From positions 1 through 39,771 of the forward strand of contig CAIOHT010000140.1 of assembly GCA_903858185.1 (NCBI GenBank): 39,771 bases of DNA, read 5' to 3'. Below are positions 26,201-33,851 of this stretch, in pieces; position 1 is the stretch's first letter, and each line of letters opens with the position of its first letter. Source of the DNA: an uncultured Caulobacterales bacterium (GTDB lineage: Bacteria; Pseudomonadota; Alphaproteobacteria; Caulobacterales; Caulobacteraceae). The notes under the pieces were generated by a model. The model ran no database searches and had not been told where the DNA came from. It saw only the letters and a program-made list of their open reading frames with translations. The position numbers and the translations under genes were made by a program.

Positions 26201-26825
26201 GCTGCTGGAGGCCGGGGTCTACTGGCGCCGCTCGGTCAACAACTGGCTGTTCAGCGCCCGCGGCAGCGCCGGCTATGCCTGGTTTGACGGCGACCGCGTC
26301 TTCGTCTCGCCGACCGACGCGCTGATCCGTCAAGCCGACTCCGGCTGGAACGGCTTCACCGGGCTGGCCAGCCTGAGCGCCGCCTACGAGGCCAACATCG
26401 GCGTGGTCTATATCCGCCCTCTGATCAGCCTCGACTACCTCTACCTGAGCGAGGGCTCGCGTGAGGAGACGGGCGGCCAGGACGCTTTCAACCTGTTCAT
26501 CGAGGAGCGAACCAGCAGTCGCCTGTCGGGCACGGCCGAGGTCGCCTTCGGCGCCACCTTCGGCCGCGAACTCTGGTGGCGTCCGGAACTGCGCATCGGC
26601 TACCGCGCGCGCCTCGGCGGCGAAATGGGTCAGACCGTGTTCCGGTTCAAGAACGGTCAACTGGTCGCGCTGGAGCCCGACGAACAGGGTGATGGCGCCG
26701 CGATCATCGGCCTGTCGCTGAAAGCCGGCACGCCGATGTCCTACGTCGCCATCGAGGGCGAGTACGAAGCGACCGACGGCCAGGACATCTACAACCTGCA
26801 GATCGCCGGCCGGATGATGTTCTAG
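23247..26825 (+). CDS. autotransporter with thrombospondin-3-like calcium repeats
   Basis: A 1192-residue outer-membrane protein. A signal peptide (MFRKRLVATAAVAPLLLFAS, cleavage near AMA-D) is followed by a passenger of about 880 residues rich in NTG-type beta-helix turns (SNNTVVNNGEI, LNNSVIT-like). DxDxDG calcium motifs occur at residues about 117-128, 289-375 (a run of DTDDDNDGILD-type units) and 600-650. The C-terminal beta-barrel begins near residue 910 and ends in Phe (GRMMF), as usual for BamA targeting. Two further in-frame starts exist: GTG 23214 with AAAGGGGA seven bases before it, and ATG 23172. The gene diverges from phoR across 180 bases. Adhesion or another surface role is inferred. 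Confidence 0.9.
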   Translation: MFRKRLVATAAVAPLLLFASQAMADVTITDKRTAPVATGTINSGAPDNIIIANSGGVKITTAGPIVTVNSNNTVVNNGEIASVDVDNSVGVQLNGGTTTSLTNNAVITLNDSLNQAAAATDTDKDGDLDGPFANGTGRYGIRLSGPGAMTGNILNSASGAITIEGNNSFGISLESALIGDFTNLGSVAITGNNIYGIRSTAPITGDVTLNGSVAATGQNAVGIALDSDVTGAVSLQGNVSVTGFRYASRPTLASSRAILDSDDLLLSGPAVRIAGDVTGGVNLGVAPVADSDNDNDGWIDTSDTDDDNDGILDATDPDANGDGIDDDDFDGDGTLNTTDTDDDGDGILDADDPDDNGDGIVDNDLDGDGLVDSSEGNSNISIAGSAPALLIGSDTRAITLGAVGPGSLNYGLILSGAISATGTYDDLDSTGVKIGGTGFTTVLTGGLYVSGSISSVAYNGNVQTVHLASGANVGRLVNDGTLYAGMATTSAPLINEDSFNVFALRIDPGATITTLTNTGAITAFVNGERSNSVAVWDGSGLLNSITNTGTISASINPTDDADDTDDSNSDASDEFIAGQAIALDLRYNTTGVTLVQYSTVGDTDGDGVLDVNDRDIDGDGIANVNDTDDDNDGIFDTDDTINNLDLDLDGVADAQESSIFGAIRLGSGADLVDLRNGVISGDISFGAGADVFNVGTASWVAGYVGTITDSDGQLALNIVNGTVQLNNTGVLDATSLSVSADSTLIVTADPAANTATRITVATANIASGAQLGLQLTSLITTPTERYTIIRTDTPAGLTVGTIDDSLLGNSPYLVVADASSNTATGEVYIDIRRRTATEMNLSVNEALALNAVYEALDGDEEVLGAFLSADTRAEFIALYDQMLPDQGEGLFSSISSITSTISRLTATKPDPRARYGPDSFWMQEVNVGVMREAGGSLGSDTQAFGFVGGYESMGADGGALGATLAFISAEEKDDIAQIGEETTISLLEAGVYWRRSVNNWLFSARGSAGYAWFDGDRVFVSPTDALIRQADSGWNGFTGLASLSAAYEANIGVVYIRPLISLDYLYLSEGSREETGGQDAFNLFIEERTSSRLSGTAEVAFGATFGRELWWRPELRIGYRARLGGEMGQTVFRFKNGQLVALEPDEQGDGAAIIGLSLKAGTPMSYVAIEGEYEATDGQDIYNLQIAGRMMF

Positions 26826-26840
26826 GCCGCCAGGCGGCCT
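26824..26840 (+). terminator. possible terminator after the calcium-repeat autotransporter
   Basis: AGGCCGCC and GGCGGCCT form a perfect eight-pair arm set with a one-base centre, overlapping the stop codon. There is no T run, so it may be a weak stop or an RNA 3' end protector. A second GC stem (GGCCGG...CCGGCC, 26920-26936) lies further on, and the rest of the gap to 27050 holds an AT-richer stretch (26955-27020) that could be a promoter. Confidence 0.35.
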
Positions 26841-27050
26841 GAACTGGAACCAGCGGGTCTATAGGCCGGCGGCGTGAGCCGTCGGCTGACGCCCCTTATG
26901 CACTAGTGACTTTCTGAAAGGCCGGGGCCGCCGGCCACGCCATCGGCGTGCAGAAAATCTGAGAGAAGCACCGGTTTTATTCCTATTAGAACGATGGGGA
27001 TTATATCCTAGAGAAATCCGGACGTTCACAGCGAGGCTCCGGGGGCCCAC

Positions 27051-29498
27051 ATGCACAGGATCATTCAACGAGGGCTGCTGGCGGCGTTGCTTTGCGGCGC
27101 GGCAACGACCGCGTTCGCACAGGCCCAGCCGGAGTACGCGGCGGCGGGTGTCGCTGCGGACATCGGGTCTGCGGAGGCCGTCGATACGAGCACAGTCGAC
27201 GCCGTCGTCGTGACCGCACGCCGCCGCGAAGAGACGGTGCAGGACATTCCGCTGGCTGTTTCGGTGCTGAGCGCGGCCCGGGTCGAGGATGCGGGCGTCT
27301 TCACGGTCGGCCGCCTCCAGCAGCTGACCCCCACCTTCCAGTACTATTCGTCCAACCCCCGCAACACGACGGTCAACATCCGGGGTCTGGGCGTGCCGTT
27401 TGGTCTGACCAGCGACGGGTTCGAACAGGGCGTCGGCATCTATGTCGACGACGTCTATTACGCTCGCGCCGCGGCGGCGACGTTCGACTTCCTCGACATC
27501 GCACAGGTGGAAGTCCTGCGCGGCCCGCAGGGCACGCTCTATGGCAAGAACACCACCGCCGGCGCGATCAATATCACGACCAACCAGCCGACCTTCGACT
27601 TCGAGGGCCGCGCGGAGATCACCGCGGGCAATCTGGAGTTCCGGCAGGCCAAGGCGGCTGTCTCCGGACCGCTCTCCGACACCGTCGCGCTGCGGCTGGC
27701 TGTCTCGACGACGAGCCGGCGCGGCACGATCTACAATGTCACCACCGACCGCTGGATCAATGAACAGCAGAACCTCGGCGTTCGCGCCCAGCTTCTGATC
27801 CGACCGGGCGACACCCTCGACATCACGCTCGCGGCCGACTTCAGCCAGCAGGATCCCGAGTGCTGCGCCCAGATCTTCGTCCGAACGGGAGCCACCCAGC
27901 GGGCGCTGGCGCGCCTGTATGCGGCGCTCGCCGCGGCGCAGGGATACACCGTCCCCAGCACCAACCCGTTTGACCGGGTCACCGATGTCGATGCGCCTCT
28001 GCGCGCGGGCAACATCATCGGCGGCGCCTCGGCGCGGGTGAAATGGGAGGTCGGGCCCGGAACGCTGACCTCTGTCACCGCCTGGCGCTACTGGGACTGG
28101 AAGCCGGAGAACGACCGCGACTTCATCGGCCTGTCGATCATCAGCAAGTCCAACAATCCCTCGCAGCAGGACCAGTACTCCCAGGAACTGCGCTACAACT
28201 ACTCCGGCGACCGGCTCGACTTCGTGGTGGGGGTCTTCGCCTTCCAGCAGCGGATCGACACCCAGGGCATCGAGCAATCGGGCGCGGCGGCCAGCCGCTG
28301 GAATCTCACCGGCGCCCTCGCGACCAATCCGGCCGTTCTCAACGGGCTGACGGCGCTGAACACGCAGTGGCTTGAGAACACCAGCGCGGCGCTGTTCGGA
28401 CAGCTGAGCTGGAAGGTGACCGAGCAGTTCACCATCCAGCCGGGCCTGCGGATCAACTACGACAAGAAGGACGGCTTCTACGAGCGCAAGGTGTTCGACG
28501 GCGCCGGCGCGCCGGTGCTGTTCGGCCAGACCGACCCGATAAAGGTGGCCCAGCGGGGCATCTATGCGCCGCAGCTCAGCGAACCGAGCTTCAGCGACAC
28601 CAACATCAGCTACGATCTGACCGCGAGCTACGCCTTCACGTCGGACATCTTCGGCTACGCCACCTTCGCCAAGACGTTCAAGACCGGCGGGGTCAACCAG
28701 AACGGCGTGCCGACCAACGCAGCCGGGGTCCCCATCCTGGCTGCGGGCACAATCAAGCCGGAAGAAGTCGTCCACCTGGAATCCGGCCTCAAGACCCAGT
28801 TCTGGGACCGCCGCGCGATCCTGAACCTCTCGGTCTTCAGGACCGACATCAACGACTACCAGGCCACCGTGACCAACGGACAATTCGGCGTGCTGCGGGG
28901 CTACCTCGCCAATGCCGATCAGGTGCGCAGCCAGGGGGTCGAGGTCGATTTCTCGGTCCGGCCGAACCCACGGATCAGCGCCTATGTGAACGGCGCCTAC
29001 ACCGACGCGAAGTACGTGAAGTTCACCGACGCGCCCTGCCCGCCGGAACTGGCGGGCGGCACGACGGTCGGGGTGGGCCAGGCGCCGAGCGCGCCGGGAA
29101 CCCCCGGCGGCCTCAGCCCGGCGAACTGCGACATCTCCGGCGGCCGTCTGCCCGGGGTCTCGAAGTGGTCCTTCACCTACGGCGGGGAGGCCAATCTGCC
29201 GACGACGCTGCTGGGCCGCGAGGGCCAGGCCTACCTCGGCTTCGAGGGCAGCTACCGCTCGGAATTCTCCTCCAACGCCTCGCCTTCGGCCTACACCAAC
29301 ATCGAGGGCTATGCCCTGGCCAACGTCCGCTTCGGCTTCCGGACGCCCGAAGGGTTCGACATCTACGGCTGGGTGCGCAATGCGCTCGACGAGGAGTACT
29401 TCGAGCAGCTGGCCGTCGGTCCCGGCAATACCGGCCTGATCGTCGGCCAGCCTGGCGATCCGCGCACCTGGGGCGTGACGCTCCGGGGCGAGTTCTGA
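27051..29498 (+). CDS. TonB-dependent receptor
   Basis: An 815-residue outer-membrane receptor. It has a signal peptide (QRGLLAALLCGAATTAFAQA), a TonB box DAVVVTARRRE near residue 55, the plug domain with VNIRGLGVP, GIYVDDVYYARA, QVEVLRGPQGTLYGKNTTAGAINI, and a 22-strand-type barrel ending in the usual aromatic residue (LRGEF). TonB energy moves a ligand through the barrel. The ligand is not evident; this family in Caulobacterales serves siderophores, vitamins and plant-derived compounds. No regulator or transporter gene flanks it. Confidence 0.95.
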   Translation: MHRIIQRGLLAALLCGAATTAFAQAQPEYAAAGVAADIGSAEAVDTSTVDAVVVTARRREETVQDIPLAVSVLSAARVEDAGVFTVGRLQQLTPTFQYYSSNPRNTTVNIRGLGVPFGLTSDGFEQGVGIYVDDVYYARAAAATFDFLDIAQVEVLRGPQGTLYGKNTTAGAINITTNQPTFDFEGRAEITAGNLEFRQAKAAVSGPLSDTVALRLAVSTTSRRGTIYNVTTDRWINEQQNLGVRAQLLIRPGDTLDITLAADFSQQDPECCAQIFVRTGATQRALARLYAALAAAQGYTVPSTNPFDRVTDVDAPLRAGNIIGGASARVKWEVGPGTLTSVTAWRYWDWKPENDRDFIGLSIISKSNNPSQQDQYSQELRYNYSGDRLDFVVGVFAFQQRIDTQGIEQSGAAASRWNLTGALATNPAVLNGLTALNTQWLENTSAALFGQLSWKVTEQFTIQPGLRINYDKKDGFYERKVFDGAGAPVLFGQTDPIKVAQRGIYAPQLSEPSFSDTNISYDLTASYAFTSDIFGYATFAKTFKTGGVNQNGVPTNAAGVPILAAGTIKPEEVVHLESGLKTQFWDRRAILNLSVFRTDINDYQATVTNGQFGVLRGYLANADQVRSQGVEVDFSVRPNPRISAYVNGAYTDAKYVKFTDAPCPPELAGGTTVGVGQAPSAPGTPGGLSPANCDISGGRLPGVSKWSFTYGGEANLPTTLLGREGQAYLGFEGSYRSEFSSNASPSAYTNIEGYALANVRFGFRTPEGFDIYGWVRNALDEEYFEQLAVGPGNTGLIVGQPGDPRTWGVTLRGEF

Positions 29499-29728
29499 TG
29501 CGGCGCGGCGACCCGAGCCCCCTCGATCTCCCGGTCGCCGTGGGCGCTGGTCTGCTGGCGAGCGAATGCGATTGGCCCGTGAGGAAAGCGGGCTGACGCG
29601 CCCTCGACCCTGCCGGCCGGGACACCGCGCGCAGGATCGCGGTCTGGGCAACGACGGTTGTGGACGTTCAGGCGGCCTTAACCACGCCTCCTAACCGTCC
29701 TTACATCGGCCGCCGGCATAGTCGCCGC

Positions 29729-30508
29729 ATGGACCTGTTCGCACCCGCCCTGCGCCTCCGCCTCCTTGGGGGCGACGTCGACCCTGTCACTCCGGCCGAG
29801 ATGCTGGCGGCCACGGAGGTGTTCGTCGCCGGCGGCGGCACGGCGGTGATCGCCAACCACAACAGCCACAGCCTGTTCCTGCTGCAGCGGACACCTGCCT
29901 TGCGCGCCTTCTTCGAGGACGCGGAACTGACGCAGATCGACAGCCTGCCGATGATCCTCTGGGGCCGTCTGATGGGGCTTAAGGTCGGGCGGGAGCACCG
30001 CTCCACCTATCTCGACTGGCGCGAGGACTTCTGGAGCCTGGCCCGCGAGCGCGGCTGGCGTGTGTTCCACGTCGGCGGCGCGCCGGATGTGGGCGAGCGG
30101 GCTGCGGCCGCCATCCGCAAGCGGCACCCGGGTGTGAACCTGGCGGTCCGCAACGGCTATTTCGACATCGCGCCGCAGAGCCCCGACAGCGTCGCCCTGC
30201 GCGAGGACATCGCCGCCTTTGATCCGGACATCATCCTGGTCGGCATGGGCATGCCGCGGCAGGAGGACTGGATCGCGTCCAATCGCCACCTGATCGGACG
30301 CGGGGTCTTCTTCCCGGTGGGAGCCGCCTTTGACTACGAGGCCGGCGTGCAGAGCGCCGCGCCGCGCTGGACAGGGCGGCTGGGGATCGAGTGGCTCTAC
30401 CGGCTGCTCTCCCAGCCCAAACGCCTGGCCTTCCGCTACCTGGTCGAGCCCTGGTTCCTGGCTCCGGCGGCGCTTGCCGACGTCGGCGCGCGGTTCAGCC
30501 GCCGCTAG
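29729..30508 (+). CDS. WecB/TagA/CpsF family glycosyltransferase
   Basis: A 259-residue member of the WecG/TagA/CpsF family (GT26), which adds the second sugar to undecaprenyl-diphosphate-linked sugar in polysaccharide synthesis. Key family segments are VIANHNSHSLFLLQ, the QIDSLPMILW block, VFHVGGAPDVGERAA, and DIILVGMGMPRQEDWIASNR, followed by GVFFPVGAAFDYEAG and RLGIEWLYRLLSQPKRLAFRYLVE near the C-terminus. The ATG at 29729 begins just before the family match; an in-frame GTG at 29660 is less likely. The product may feed a capsule, holdfast or O-antigen, with no partner gene here to decide. Confidence 0.92.
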   Translation: MDLFAPALRLRLLGGDVDPVTPAEMLAATEVFVAGGGTAVIANHNSHSLFLLQRTPALRAFFEDAELTQIDSLPMILWGRLMGLKVGREHRSTYLDWREDFWSLARERGWRVFHVGGAPDVGERAAAAIRKRHPGVNLAVRNGYFDIAPQSPDSVALREDIAAFDPDIILVGMGMPRQEDWIASNRHLIGRGVFFPVGAAFDYEAGVQSAAPRWTGRLGIEWLYRLLSQPKRLAFRYLVEPWFLAPAALADVGARFSRR

Positions 30509-30564
30509 CGGACAGACCAGTCGGTCCCTGATATCTGGTAGGACGAATAGCCAGGGGGCCTTCC

Positions 30565-31302
30565 ATGATTGAACGCCAGCTCGACGTTCCCACCCGGGAC
30601 GGCGCGACGACCACCTTCATCGTCCATCCGGAGCGGGAAGGGCCGCACCCGGTCATTCTGTTCTTCATGGACGCTCCGGCCATCCGTGAGGAACTGCGCG
30701 ACATGGCCCGGCGGCTGGCGACCAGCGGCTACTACGTCATGCTGCCCAACATGTACTACCGCGCGGGGGTGATGGAGCTGGGGACCCTGTCCCCGGATCC
30801 CAATGATCCTGGCCGCGCGCGGATGTTCGCGCTGATGAACAGCCTGTCCATTCCCCTGGTGATGAGCGACGCCGAGGCGCTTCTGTCCTTCGCCGACGCA
30901 GATCCGGTCGCCTGGAGCCGGGCTGTCGGGACGGTGGGCTACTGCATGAGCGGGCCCTATGCGATCGCCGCGGCCGCCCGCTTCCGTGACCGGGTCAAGG
31001 CCGCGGCCTCGATCCACGGCGTCTCGTTGATGACCGACCGGCCTGACAGCCCGCACCTGCTGGCGCGTCAGACGGACGCTGAGCTCTATTTCGGCTGCGC
31101 CCAGATCGACCGGTGGTTCCCGGAGGAGAGCATCGCGCCGCTCCGCGACGATCTGGCCGCCAACGGCGTGAAGGCCGAGGTCGAGCTCTGCCCCGGCGTC
31201 GAGCACGGCTATGTCTTTCCCCAGCGCGCGGCCTACGACAAGGGCGCCTCCGAGCGGCACTGGGAGCGGATCCTGGCGCTCTTCCGGCGTAACCTGCGTT
31301 GA
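30565..31302 (+). CDS. dienelactone hydrolase family protein
   Basis: A 245-residue alpha/beta hydrolase of the dienelactone hydrolase type. The nucleophile is Cys127 in GYCMSGPYA, in the family's G-x-C-x-G elbow, and the catalytic His lies in GVEHGYVFPQR near the C-terminus. The N-terminal PVILFFMDAPAIREELRDMA strand-helix is also typical. Despite the name, most bacterial members act on other esters and lactones; the substrate is unknown. An AGGGGG-containing ribosome site lies before the ATG. Confidence 0.9.
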   Translation: MIERQLDVPTRDGATTTFIVHPEREGPHPVILFFMDAPAIREELRDMARRLATSGYYVMLPNMYYRAGVMELGTLSPDPNDPGRARMFALMNSLSIPLVMSDAEALLSFADADPVAWSRAVGTVGYCMSGPYAIAAAARFRDRVKAAASIHGVSLMTDRPDSPHLLARQTDAELYFGCAQIDRWFPEESIAPLRDDLAANGVKAEVELCPGVEHGYVFPQRAAYDKGASERHWERILALFRRNLR

Positions 31303-31375
31303 CCGGAAAACCTTGTCGGGGCGGGCGCCGATCGCTCGTCATCCGGACAGCGCAATCCAGACAGGAGACCCGACC

Positions 31376-31795
31376 ATGCGCTTCATGATGCTGATGATCC
31401 CCGGCGGCTACGAATCGGCCGGCACCGAGCTCGACCTGCCGGTCGACGCCGTCGAGAAGATGATGGCCTACAACCAGTCTCTGGTTGACGCCGGTATCCT
31501 GCGCAATGCCGAAGGGCTGCACCCGCCGGCGGTGGGCAAGCGCGTGTCGTTCAAGGGCGGCAAGCCGCTGATCACCGACGGCCCGTTCGCCGAGTCCCGG
31601 GAGACGCTGGGCGGCTTCTGGATCATCGAGGTCGGCTCGCTGGAAGACGCCACGGCCTGGGCCGCCCGTTGCCCGGCGCAGGAAAACGAGATCATCGAGG
31701 TTCGCCGCCTCCAGGAAATGGAGGACTTCTCCTCCGAGGTCCAGGAGGTCGCCAAAGGCCTCGATCTCGAGGGCAGCGGCTGGTCGCGAGCCTGA
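31376..31795 (+). CDS. YCII-related domain protein
   Basis: A 139-residue protein of the YciI/DGPF family: MRFMMLMIPGGYES at the start, KMMAYNQSLVDAG, and the diagnostic ITDGPFAESRETLGGFWIIEV. The fold is ferredoxin-like and some members are thought to bind small molecules; no reaction is established for most. AGGAG lies seven bases before the ATG. It is 73 bases after the dienelactone hydrolase gene and might share its transcript. Confidence 0.9.
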   Translation: MRFMMLMIPGGYESAGTELDLPVDAVEKMMAYNQSLVDAGILRNAEGLHPPAVGKRVSFKGGKPLITDGPFAESRETLGGFWIIEVGSLEDATAWAARCPAQENEIIEVRRLQEMEDFSSEVQEVAKGLDLEGSGWSRA

Positions 31796-31879
31796 TCGGC
31801 CGCGTGTCAGGCCTTGACGGTGTCAACGTGCGCCTGACGCTCTGAGTCCATTGAGGAAATCCGTCACTTGCCGCGACGA

Positions 31880-31915
31880 CAGGCGCGCTGCGAAAGCGGT
31901 GCGCCTGTATTTCTG
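31880..31915 (+). terminator. GNRA-loop hairpin with T tract; probable terminator
   Basis: CAGGCGCGCTGC pairs with GCGGTGCGCCTG across a GAAA tetraloop, giving 12 pairs including two G-T pairs, followed by TATTTCTGT. This is the strongest intrinsic-terminator candidate in the window and would end the YCII transcript 85 bases after its stop. The rest of 31796-32085 holds no convincing gene. Confidence 0.6.
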
Positions 31916-32085
31916 TGGCGCGGAACCGGCTTTTGCCCTAAGATGGCAAAGTCGAATATCGTTCTGGTTCGGTTGCTCACTCTGTCTGGTCTTCGGATCC
32001 GGCCCCGGGCCTCCCGCGTTCCTTTCCGACATTTTGATCGCGCGGCGCCTGACCCGGCCCGCGCGTCCTCAAGCAGATCAAGTCC

Positions 32086-32319
32086 ATGTCCACTGTTCAA
32101 CGCGCTTATGCTTTGGCCCGGTCCGGCCACTTTCGCGATGTCGATGTCCTCAAGGACCGACTGAAGGCCGAAGGCTGCCGCGCTGTCGACGCCCTGCTCG
32201 CGGCGCGATCCATCCGCAAGCACCTGGAGGCGATCTGCGCCGCCACCTTCAAGCCGCCCGTAGAGGCGGACCCGGAAACACCGACGACGACTCCTGCGCC
32301 GACTCCGCCGCCGGAATAA
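32086..32319 (+). CDS. small hypothetical protein
   Basis: A 77-residue protein with a helical N-terminal part (AYALARSGHFRDVDVLKDRLKAEGC), an AARSIRKHLEAICA helix and a Pro/Thr/Glu-rich tail. I recognise similar short alphaproteobacterial proteins but no named function. It is the first of four closely spaced small genes. The start ATG is the only one before the helical region. Confidence 0.6.
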   Translation: MSTVQRAYALARSGHFRDVDVLKDRLKAEGCRAVDALLAARSIRKHLEAICAATFKPPVEADPETPTTTPAPTPPPE

Positions 32320-32352
32320 TCCGGGCGCCCAAGCCCGCACCCCGAAAGATTC

Positions 32353-32712
32353 ATGAACGACAATCTGAAAACCGGTTTCGCTGACCGGCTCAAGACCGCC
32401 TCTGCCGCCAAGCAGGCGATGCTGGCGAAGATGAAGCCCAAGGCAGCGGTCACCGACCCGCTGTTCGAGGAACGCGCGGCGATGAAGGCCGCGGAACTGG
32501 AAAAGGTCCGTCTCGAACGTGCTGAAGCCAAGGCTGCTGCAAGGCAGGCTGTCGCCGAAGCCGAGGAAGCCGCCCGTCTCGCCGACGCCGCCCGCGCCGA
32601 AGCCGACCTCGACGCCCGCCGCGGCGAGCGCAAGGAACGCAAGGCTCTGACCAAGGCCGAGCAGAAGGCCGCCCGAGACGCCAAGTACGCCGCCCGCAAG
32701 GCGCGGCAGTAG
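32353..32712 (+). CDS. DUF6481-like charged coiled-coil protein
   Basis: A 119-residue protein made almost entirely of Ala, Lys, Arg and Glu, with a long predicted helix and coiled coil from about residue 30 to 119. The start (FADRLKTASAAKQAML) and the end (KAEQKAARDAKYAARKARQ) match what I recall of the DUF6481 family, found in alphaproteobacteria. No function is known. The helix could bind nucleic acid or ribosomes because of its basic ends, which is speculation. Confidence 0.7.
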   Translation: MNDNLKTGFADRLKTASAAKQAMLAKMKPKAAVTDPLFEERAAMKAAELEKVRLERAEAKAAARQAVAEAEEAARLADAARAEADLDARRGERKERKALTKAEQKAARDAKYAARKARQ

Positions 32713-32740
32713 TTTCAGACCCTGACGGGAGATTGCCGCC

Positions 32741-32893
32741 ATGGCCCGCAAGCCCAACTACAATTTCGAGCGCAGCGAGCGCGAGCGTCTCAAGGCCGTC
32801 AAGGCCGCCGAGAAGGCCGAGGCCAAGCGCCGCGCGCGTGAACTGGGCCAGCCGGAAGCCCCGGCCGGGCCCGAAGACGAAGACGACGAGTAA
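32741..32893 (+). CDS. small conserved hypothetical protein
   Basis: A 50-residue frame beginning MARKPNYNFERSERERLK with a highly basic helix (AVKAAEKAEAKRRARELG) and an acidic C-terminus (GPEDEDDE). Similar short proteins occur in Caulobacterales and Rhizobiales. GGGAGA lies about ten bases before the ATG. It starts 28 bases after the DUF6481-like gene and ends five bases before the next, so it is very likely in the same transcript. Confidence 0.65.
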   Translation: MARKPNYNFERSERERLKAVKAAEKAEAKRRARELGQPEAPAGPEDEDDE

Positions 32894-32898
32894 AGACC

Positions 32899-33162
32899 AT
32901 GCAGACTGCCACCATCTTCAATCTCGAGACCGTTCCGCTGGATGACGAGGTCTTCACCGACTGCGAATTCCGCGACTGCCGCATGGTCTATAGCGGTGGC
33001 AAGCCGCCGGTGTTCGACAACTGCCGGTTCGACGCCTGCGACTGGCGCTTCGACGATGCGGCGGCTCGCACCCTCGCGCATCTGAAGGTCATCTGGGCCG
33101 CCGGCGGCAAGGCCCAGGTCCAGGCGATGATCAAGGAAATCACCGGCGGCGGCGGGAAGTAG
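32899..33162 (+). CDS. small hypothetical protein with pentapeptide-like turns
   Basis: An 87-residue protein with alternating Cys/Phe/Asp turns (DCEFRDCRMVY, FDNCRFDACDWRF) that resemble a few pentapeptide-repeat coils, then a helix LAHLKVIWAAGG. Its role is unknown. It ends three bases before the stop codon of the convergent kinase gene, leaving no room for a separate terminator. Confidence 0.7.
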   Translation: MQTATIFNLETVPLDDEVFTDCEFRDCRMVYSGGKPPVFDNCRFDACDWRFDDAAARTLAHLKVIWAAGGKAQVQAMIKEITGGGGK

Positions 33163-33165
33163 CCG

Positions 33166-33846
33166 CTAGGCCAGAACCAGACTGTGGTCCGCCTGCTTGC
33201 GCACCACGATATCCGCCTCGTCGCGCGCCTTGACGATGTGTTCGCGCAGGTTTGGCAGGTTCATCTGCGCCCAGACCATCGACCGGGCGAAGGCCTCGGC
33301 CTCCGGCGCGGTCATGGCCCGGAACCGGGCATAGAATGACGTCGGGTCCGTCTCTGCAGCCCGCCAGAAATCCATGAACCGGGCGGCAAACCAGTCCTCG
33401 AGATGCGCCTCGTCCGCGTCGATATAGACCAGCAGGTCCAGGCCCCGGGGCCTTGGCGTCAGGCCCAGCCCTTCGACGATCAGAATGTCCGGCGCGGCCA
33501 CGTCGCGGCTCAGGGCGGGGTCGATGTCGTAGATGACGTGCGAGTGGCCCGGGACCGTCACCGGCCCGGACCGCACGCCCTCAAGCGCCGCGGCCAGTCC
33601 TTCGACGTCATAGGTTTCCGGATAGCCCTTGCGCATCAGCACGCCGCGCTCGCTCAGCACGGCGTTGGAGAACAGGAACCCGTCGGTCGACACGACCTCG
33701 ACCCGCAGGGCCGGCTCCAGCGCCGCCCTGAGCGCCGCGCACAGGGTGCTCTTGCCGGCCGCCACCGAGCCGGTGACGCCGACGACCAGAACCTCGCCGG
33801 GCGACGCCCTGTCGGCAATCCGCTGGGCGAGACCCGCCAGGCTCAT
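33166..33846 (-). CDS. short CoaA-like (type I pantothenate kinase-related) kinase
   Basis: A 226-residue P-loop kinase. The order of motifs matches E. coli CoaA: GSVAAGKSTL (P-loop), VEVVSTDGFLFSN, RGVLMRKGYPETYD, HSHVIYDI, PDILIVEGLGL, LLVYIDADE, DWFAARFMDFWRA, DPTSFYARF, VWAQMNLPNLREHI and QADHSLVL at the end. It lacks about 90 N-terminal residues of CoaA, so either it is a compact CoaA or a related kinase using another small substrate. The ATG at 33846 precedes the P-loop by about 28 residues. It follows the VOC gene after five bases and is probably co-transcribed with it. Confidence 0.75.
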   Translation of the reverse strand: MSLAGLAQRIADRASPGEVLVVGVTGSVAAGKSTLCAALRAALEPALRVEVVSTDGFLFSNAVLSERGVLMRKGYPETYDVEGLAAALEGVRSGPVTVPGHSHVIYDIDPALSRDVAAPDILIVEGLGLTPRPRGLDLLVYIDADEAHLEDWFAARFMDFWRAAETDPTSFYARFRAMTAPEAEAFARSMVWAQMNLPNLREHIVKARDEADIVVRKQADHSLVLA

Positions 33847-33851
33847 CGCGC

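Noticed and set aside
24006..26660. 884-codon - strand frame opposite the autotransporter
   Set aside because: The antisense of DxDxDG repeats produces a Val/Asp-rich low-complexity frame; no signal peptide or domain is present.
26859..29651. 930-codon - strand frame opposite the TonB receptor
   Set aside because: Antisense shadow of a complete TonB-dependent receptor.
29676..29705. TTAACC...CTAACC as a CtrA-type binding site before the glycosyltransferase
   Set aside because: The spacing between the half sites is longer than the seven bases of the CtrA consensus.
31851..32384. 177-codon + strand frame across the YCII terminator and small genes
   Set aside because: It crosses a strong terminator-like stem and overlaps three better frames; its composition is that of a shadow.
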